Below are positions 58,218 through 64,000 of a stretch of DNA of 64,000 nt, piece after piece. Numbering within the stretch: the stretch's first letter is position 1; each line of letters starts with the position of its first letter. Made by a program: the position numbers and the translations under genes. The stretch spans positions 1 through 64,000 of the forward strand of contig WHVA01000435.1 in NCBI GenBank assembly GCA_015179125.1, in the 5' to 3' direction. The notes under the pieces are model-generated. The model made no database searches, was not told the origin of the DNA, and was given only the letters and a program-made list of their open reading frames with translations. Source of the DNA: Gautieria morchelliformis (taxonomy: Eukaryota; Basidiomycota; Agaricomycetes; Gomphales; Gomphaceae).

Positions 58218-58825
58218 TCGTATTGCCTTTGTATGGTTGGCTAATCTTGGCCCTCGTCTGTTTTGTACACATAACCCCTTTATCCATCAAATGAAATGCT
58301 CTTATTCTTGTTCCAATACCGTATGCGGCGCGTGGCTTGATGCCAGGTGCCTCGCACTATAGGGTCGCATCTGCCTATATAGAAAACAAACCAACTCCAG
58401 TTGGAAGCTGATAGGAAGCTCCGAATCGAGGCTGAGAGTCACGGTACGGACCATTCAACAAGTCCCTCTAGGTTGAGCTAATTAATCTATCACCATAAGT
58501 ACTTAGGAGAGTCTTTCGAGTCGTCGATATATCAGTGCTTGAGCTTGAGGTTATGCATTGAAGTTTCTTGTTCCAAACTTGGATTCAAGTTCATAGTTTG
58601 TGAATTGAGTCAAGCTGTACTGCAGTAGTAGTGCGATTGACAGTACTAACGTGAAACAAAATAGATCGAAGCGAAATTTGTTGTACTGTATTCAGATCAG
58701 AGTATACCCACGTGAGTAATTAACGTGACTACGCGTGACGCATCGCGACGTCCGAACTGGTACAAGGAAGTACCACTAGTTTAGGTTCCCGTACGGACTG
58801 GACTCGTAATGGTGTAAGACGGATG
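58218..58825. other. Intergenic, no gene seen
   Basis: Downstream of PCNA. No coding reading or RNA gene recognised. Confidence 0.5.
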
Positions 58826-59896
58826 AGGAATCAGACGCGTACACAAGCACCCACACATAGCCGCGAATTGTGGACGACGACGTCACGACACTTTGTCCAC
58901 ATTTATTGGACCATTGTCTAGCTATTTCTAGTTTACCATTGTGTTCAGTTTAGACTCTTTTGTTCTCTTTAGATAGACTTGGCATCTCTCAAGTAGTACA
59001 GGTTTCCACTGAATATGGACAGTTTTCGAACCTCCCCTCCACTCGCCCGGCTCACACCTGAACTCTACCTTACGGGGTGTGACCAGACCTAAGGACAGGC
59101 TTACATACTGGTGTGTCCTAAAGGCATTAGGGTATAAGTCTGCCAGTGACTTCTTGAACATGTCCCAGTCCGTTGGGTCATACCCATCAAGAACTTCGAA
59201 GAGGTTGCGCTGCTTCCTGGTGGCATACCTCCCGACCTGAGCAATACGGTCCGAGTCGGTAAGCTTCGCAGCATCAGCTAAAGTTTCGATATGGTCTAAG
59301 AAGTCTTCTAGTTCAGAATCCTTGCCGTCAAAGGTCTTAGGGGCTTTAGATGTCCCCGGTGTTTCCTGTCCGGTGTTCGCAGTGGCCATTGAGGTCAGTT
59401 GTCTACTCTGAGCATAGGTTCTTACTTGCGCGGATGGAGTGGCACGTACTGACAATGTCGAAAGAATAGGAATATGTGATTGTTGTGGAATGTTGTGAGA
59501 GGTTGGTGGTGTTATCCAAGGATTAGGTGAGTGGCTCGGTGCATTAGAGAGCTTCGAGAGATGTCTAAGAGCTGAGATAGCCGCAAGATCTTCGTTGTCG
59601 GAGACACAGTCCCTCGCGGTGGGCACACAGTATGTAAGCCTGTCGTTAGGTCTGGTTACACCCCGCAGTAGAGTTCAGATGTGAGCCGGGCGAGTAGAGG
59701 GGAGGAGGTTCGAAAACTGTCCATTTCAGCGGAAACCTGTACTACTTGAGAGATGCCAAGTCTATCTAAAGAGAACAAAGGAGTCTAAACTGAACACAAT
59801 GGTAAACCTAGACAATGGTCCAATAAATGTGGACAAAGTGTCGTCGTCCACAACCCGCGGCTATGTGTGGGTGCTTGTGTACCCGTCTGATTCTTC
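58826..59896 (-). mobile_element. gag relic between long inverted repeats
   Basis: A minus-strand fragment of an LTR-retroelement gag (marks: PKTFDGKDSELEDFLDHIET, YDPTDWDMFKKSLADLYPNA) in the centre. It is flanked by about 285-bp and 269-bp arms at 58826-59110 and 59628-59896 that are inverted copies of each other, roughly 90 percent identical by eye. The gag-like reading runs from one arm into the other. No RT, integrase or TG...CA LTR ends were found. It is a fossil fragment, and inverted arms are unusual for this class. Confidence 0.7.
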
Positions 59897-60784
59897 CTTA
59901 TACAGTTAGGTCAGGGGATTAGCGGGCTCGTGGGTGTTACACCGCGGTCATCGTTCTCGCTGCATCCCCCTCCAGCCACTACGCGCTACTAGTAACCATG
60001 ACGCCTTGTCCCAGACCTCGTCTCCCTGCGTGCAAATCTTCATTCCCTTTGACGCACAAGGCGGTGGTCGCTGCATACCCGTGGTGGATAATTACTGCCC
60101 TCACGTGCTGCCAGCTAGAGCTATCATGATGAGGATAGCGACCTATTTATATCTTCCTCCCCTCCCGGATTTCTGGATCCCGCAGATACATGGGCTCTTG
60201 AACGAACCAGTAAATCTCAGTCGCACTTTAGCAGAAACTGACAATTTTCCATCGTTTCCGCGTTTAGAGGTATCACCACTTCCCAACTTCCCACCTCAGC
60301 TCATGCAGAGGATATAATCAGGCTTTAGGCTTTGCTGCCGGATGCATGGCCGAAGGTCAAATGAATAATCATGCAAATAAACAGCCTGATACTACACATT
60401 AGGGCGCAGCGCATTGTTAGCTTCGACTGACGCACCAAACACTTCGGGTTGTGCCAGCACGTAACTGTAAGGTTAGAATGGAATAACGTTTCGTCCACTA
60501 GCTGCTCAGGTCTACACTGCCTAAATCTTGGCCCCCGAACCTTCGAGTCGAGGCTCGACGCTTGACGATGGAGCTCAGAAGCATGGGCTACTAGTAATGT
60601 ACAGGTCGGGGCATCGTTAGCTGTTCTGGGGAACGGTGATCAAATGCGTTAATAGTTTCCTCAGAGCTAAATAAACCAGTCGCTCACCAGATAAGTACCC
60701 AGCCACTTCGATGCTAGCATTTTAAACTTATATCAGTCTTCGTGGATTTTATGTACTATCCGCACGTGGAATATAATTATTAGG
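59897..60784. other. Unassigned stretch
   Basis: A 127-codon plus-strand reading (59934-60317) has no recognisable domain and starts at a non-ATG codon. It is not annotated as a gene. The rest shows nothing. Confidence 0.4.
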
Positions 60785-63181
60785 TTACCAGATGCGTTTG
60801 ACCATAGTGAAGCGTGTCAGGTCCTCTAATTTAGGACGATGCCGCGTTCCTTCTGAAGCATCTCTACCTTGATGATCAGTCATTCCTCTTTCGCCGATCT
60901 CCGCAACGGGTGATGCATTATCTTGCCGTCTATCCAAGATTACCTTCAACTCCCGGTTGTAGATCTATACCGCAGGTTCCTGTAAGACTGTTAATAGCCT
61001 TTAACTTCGACGCACCTGTTCCTCCTTGCCCTCTCCGATTGGATCTCGACCAAAGTCATTGACGACATCTTCCGCCTCACGTGCCTCCATTCCCTCTCTG
61101 CGCCTCGTTGCATAACTCACGAGGTGTACGCCAAGCATTATCTTTAATACTACAAAGCTATGTCGATTGTCGATAGGTCTCCGAATCGGTCCGTTTATTG
61201 GACGACGTACCATAACCAGAATAAAATTCCAAGAGCAACCCATTTGAAATTCCGTACAATGTGCAGCATGGGATGGTCTTCGTAGTCACTTGAAACCGTT
61301 CCGTGGATGAGCGTCAAGCACTGTGAAACGATTATAATAGCCAGAACGGCCATTGGCAGTGATGCAAATCCGAGCCGACGTGCTACAAGAGGGGATTGGT
61401 CGACATATGAATGCTGGAAGTGGCTGTCAATCTCGTTTCTTCATAATCACGAAAACTACCTTTCTGGCTCCTCTTCGACCCACAGCGCTGCCACTAGCCA
61501 GATCACGACAAAGCACATCCGTATAACGTTCGTACACTGAAGGGCGGATGTGATTGAATTTCGTGATAAATGCGTGCTTCAGCCAGTCCACGACTAGTTC
61601 TGAAAGAAGTACTGCCATGACCGGCTGCTGGGGTCAAAGAGGATCAATAGCTTCTTCGAGTGGCACCACCAACCGAAAATATTCTCCAAACGATATTGCC
61701 ATGACGACTCCATCCGAAACTCTGCGGAAGGACCAGTGTATCGGCAAAGTCGAACTCGGAGCCAGAAAGTTCAATCAAATTACGAAATGCAACAGCAATT
61801 AGCATCAGCGATAGCTGAAATCGTTCGACAATATCTGTCACAGAAAGAGCCATGAAGCTCCAAGTGAACTAGTGCCAAAAACCAAGCGACATTACCAGCA
61901 CAAGTAATTTGGAAAAGGTTATCTTTCTCGAATTTTTTGAATACACTAAACGTTTATGATGCCATGGAATTCAAGCGGGTCGACGAGACGAATTTACCCA
62001 CCTCCCTTTAATCTCAACGAACTGGTTGGATACAAGTAAAGTCAGGAGAGAGTGGTCGTATGAGTTAATGGCGACGTTGAGGGATGTTAATTGGTAGATG
62101 AGCACCAATGAATGACAAACTAAAAGATGATATTCAGCAATAAATGCCTTGCTTGGGCCACAGACAGACCAGTATATGCAGTTGCCAGAAAGAAAAAGAG
62201 GAACGGTCGGAAAGTATGAGATCCAAATGGCTGGTTACGTGAGAGAGGATGTAAAGTTGAACGAGAGAAGAGACAATCGAGAATGTCCTGTCCAAACGAA
62301 GTGCACAGCCTATCCGCGATCTTGGTGATCATAAGGCGAAGGTCAGTCTATCGGCAATGATTACAATATGAAAGGTGCAACCCTGACCTCGAGTGCGTTG
62401 AATATAACATACAGCTTGATTGTATCCTGTCCACGAATAGAATGATATATCTTGCTAACGTCCGTCAAGGGAACGAGAATACAGATGGAGAGCAAAATAA
62501 GGAGTGTTCTGAGCAGGTCCGCTTTCTGAGATGGCGGGAGACGTTGTCTCGTTCCGGAGACAACGTTGTACATAAGGCGAGAGAGTGCTAAGGAAAACCG
62601 GATGGGGAGGATAGTGAATGTATATAGAAGCGAATCAAAGCACAGGATAAACCCGAACGAAAGAATCTCAAAAGAAAGAATTTAAGCAGACAGCTGCCAG
62701 TGTGAGTCAAATCGCTTGGATGTCGTACCTTCTCCAGCGCAACCGGGATACTGAGAAAGTTGCTGACTCTCTCCCATTTAAGCTCCTGATGCGAATCAAA
62801 GTCAGTTGCGAGGAGCTCTTCTCTTAAATAATCCCAAATAGAAAAAGGTGGTGGGTATAGTGTGCCCTTCGAGCGGAGAAAGGACGGTGGAGGTGAGGGA
62901 GAAATGGGAGAGGGTGGTAAAGAAGCATAGGCTTTGGTCTCTGTTTGAGGGCTTATCAGAGGTTCCGAGCCAGTAGGTGATGGGGAGCCTTTTGCATCAT
63001 GGGCCTCCCTATCCGAAAGATAGGCGCTAGACCGAAAAAATTCTGGGCGAGAGATTGGAGTAGAGAGTGAGAGGCGACGTGCACTACGAGATGTGTGTAT
63101 ACGCCTCGCATCATATCGTCCTGTAGTGTGTAGCATTTGCACATTCGGCAGGGGACCTCTAGCTGGAGTTTCTTGAGCCAT
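60785..63181 (-). CDS. TAPT1/EMP65-family transmembrane protein
   Basis: Multi-pass endoplasmic-reticulum membrane protein. The yeast relative Emp65 works with Slp1 in protecting folding proteins, and human TAPT1 is needed for cilia and skeleton. Start ATG 63181 (MAQETPARGPLPN), disordered N-terminus, then the family core FSIWDYLREELLATDFDSHQ and WERVSNFLSIPVALEK. The next exons read FILCFDSLLYTFTILPIRFS, LLRTLLILLSICILVPLTDV SKIYHSIRGQDTIKLY, IADRLCTSFGQDILDCLFSR, VERFQLSLMLIAVAFRNLIE, VMAVLLSELVVDWLKHAFIT and KFNHIRPSVYERYTDVLCRD. A tail ends LEDLTRFTMVKRIW (TAA at 60785-60787). At least seven introns. The GRDILD-like signature (GQDILDCLFSR) is characteristic of the family. Looks intact. 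Confidence 0.87.
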
Positions 63182-63681
63182 CACAGGCAACAGGGGAGTT
63201 CGAGCGCCGACTGAAGAAAGCCCGAATCTCCGACACACTCGCAACCACAGCTGGTTTCGAGCCCTTTAATGCCGACCCATGTTCAGCGTGCACAAGTTCT
63301 CGATCTCATGACCTTATAGCAAAACTATAACTTCCTGTAAGTTGGCAGAACTTGATTAATGATGACAATCTATTAAGTCCAGTGTCGCTATGTCTTATTC
63401 TATTGTGCATGTAACTATCGGCGCAGGGCAGGTATGGCGGGAATAGGAAACGTGGGAAATGCCTGATGACCTTGGTATGTACTTGGGAATGAAAGAAAGG
63501 AGTGTGCAATGGTATAGTCAACAAGAAAAACGAGGGTGGAGTGATAGAAACAATTGCGAGACCGAGGTACCCAGCACGACAGCATAAGAGAAGGACAACG
63601 AGACGATTTAAAATCCAAACAAAAAAAACACAAACGAAAAGAAACAATTTACGGACAAATGTATGTGTCCAATTATCACTT
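63182..63681. other. Intergenic, no gene seen
   Basis: Holds the upstream region of the TAPT1-family gene and the 3' UTR of the kinase gene. Confidence 0.5.
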
Positions 63682-64000
63682 CTAAGGGCTCAAATCCATG
63701 GTATTGGTAGACCTCCTGATCTGCAATACCTTTTCCACGAATCCATCTGGTTCGCCGCCGAGAGGGCTAGCTCCAAACACAGGTCCACCATTGGCCGTGA
63801 CCGAGGCGACCTTGCGTACCATTGCCTCCCGCGCCCGGCGCACGACTGCATGCTCATAAACATGCTCGATCATGAGTCGTTTAGCTGGGTTGGAGCGCAT
63901 CATCTGACAAATAAGGGTAACGAGCTCAGCGCTACGGGGATGGGCGCAGGCGTCGCCGTTTACTGTTCCAAAGTCCACAGCCGAAAAATCGTCCTCACGC
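63682..64000 (-). CDS. Wee1-like protein kinase, C-terminal end only
   Basis: Cut by the right edge. The reading REDDFSAVDFGTVNGDACAH followed by AELVTLICQMMRSNPAKRLM and VYEHAVVRRAREAMVRKV matches the end of the Wee1/Swe1 kinase domain, where the last helix carries the conserved Arg of subdomain XI. The short tail ends MDLSP and TAG at 63682-63684. Wee1 kinases phosphorylate the ATP-loop Tyr of CDK1 to delay mitosis. The ATP site and catalytic loop lie outside the window, so another kinase family remains possible. Confidence 0.65.
   Translation of the reverse strand, partial: REDDFSAVDFGTVNGDACAHPRSAELVTLICQMMRSNPAKRLMIEHVYEHAVVRRAREAMVRKVASVTANGGPVFGASPLGGEPDGFVEKVLQIRRSTNTMDLSP

Noticed and set aside
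59934-60317. 127-codon plus-strand reading
   Set aside because: No ATG at its start, no domain and no supporting intron structure.
1-64000. CRISPR arrays, rRNA operons, tRNA genes
   Set aside because: None were seen. The repeated motifs are retroelement LTRs, MITE-like palindromes and low-complexity coding sequence.

Overview
The window comes from a filamentous basidiomycete, most likely an Agaricomycete (mushroom-forming fungus). The evidence is intron-dense host genes with introns of about 45-85 nt, BTB-domain genes of the kind expanded in Agaricomycetes, Ty3/gypsy chromoviruses and Ty1/copia elements, and best-matching families (CDC24, PCNA, SPO11, THI6, TAPT1, the YMR196W-type GH63 relative) that are all fungal or eukaryotic. 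No bacterial features are present.

The left 23.5 kb is a nest of fossil retroelements. From left to right: a Ty3/gypsy copy that runs off the left edge (1-3363) and carries a solo LTR (2613-3110, TSD TGTCT); a nearly whole Ty1/copia element (3364-7734, 103-bp LTRs, TSD TATGT); an unidentified ORF (8068-8481); an LTR fragment (8674 to about 9632) next to a copia integrase relic; and a long chromovirus (9867-21723, about 545-bp LTRs, TSD AACAC). The chromovirus holds about 3.7 kb of non-retroviral DNA with two BTB-domain genes, one of them split by a second copy of the solo LTR (16576-17054, TSD TGATG). The block closes with a solo LTR (22292-23549, TSD GTGGG) and a 150-bp palindromic MITE-like element. 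The chromovirus also carries an antisense reading frame between its chromodomain and its 3' LTR.

From 24 kb to 64 kb the window is mostly host genes: a C2H2 zinc-finger protein, a GTPBP1/2-type GTPase, a 5'-truncated LINE with a clean target-site duplication (29686-31693), SPO11, a caprin-like RGG protein, an epoxide hydrolase, a GH63-related protein, CDC24, a Rap1-like BRCT/Myb protein, a PHYHD1-type dioxygenase, THI6, PCNA with a large charged insertion, a gag relic between inverted repeats, a TAPT1-family membrane protein, and the C-terminal end of a Wee1-like kinase cut by the right edge.

The host genes do not form one pathway. Several do serve chromosome and cell-cycle biology: SPO11 makes meiotic breaks, Rap1-like proteins act at telomeres, PCNA is the replication clamp, CDC24 is the Cdc42 exchange factor and Wee1 inhibits CDK. 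THI6 (thiamine) and PCNA are divergent with starts 183 bp apart, and SPO11 and the caprin-like gene are divergent with starts about 155 bp apart. Splice junctions were assigned by eye from GT-AG (or GC-AG) sites, reading phase and family conservation. The PHYHD1-like and Rap1-like models were checked exon by exon for phase.
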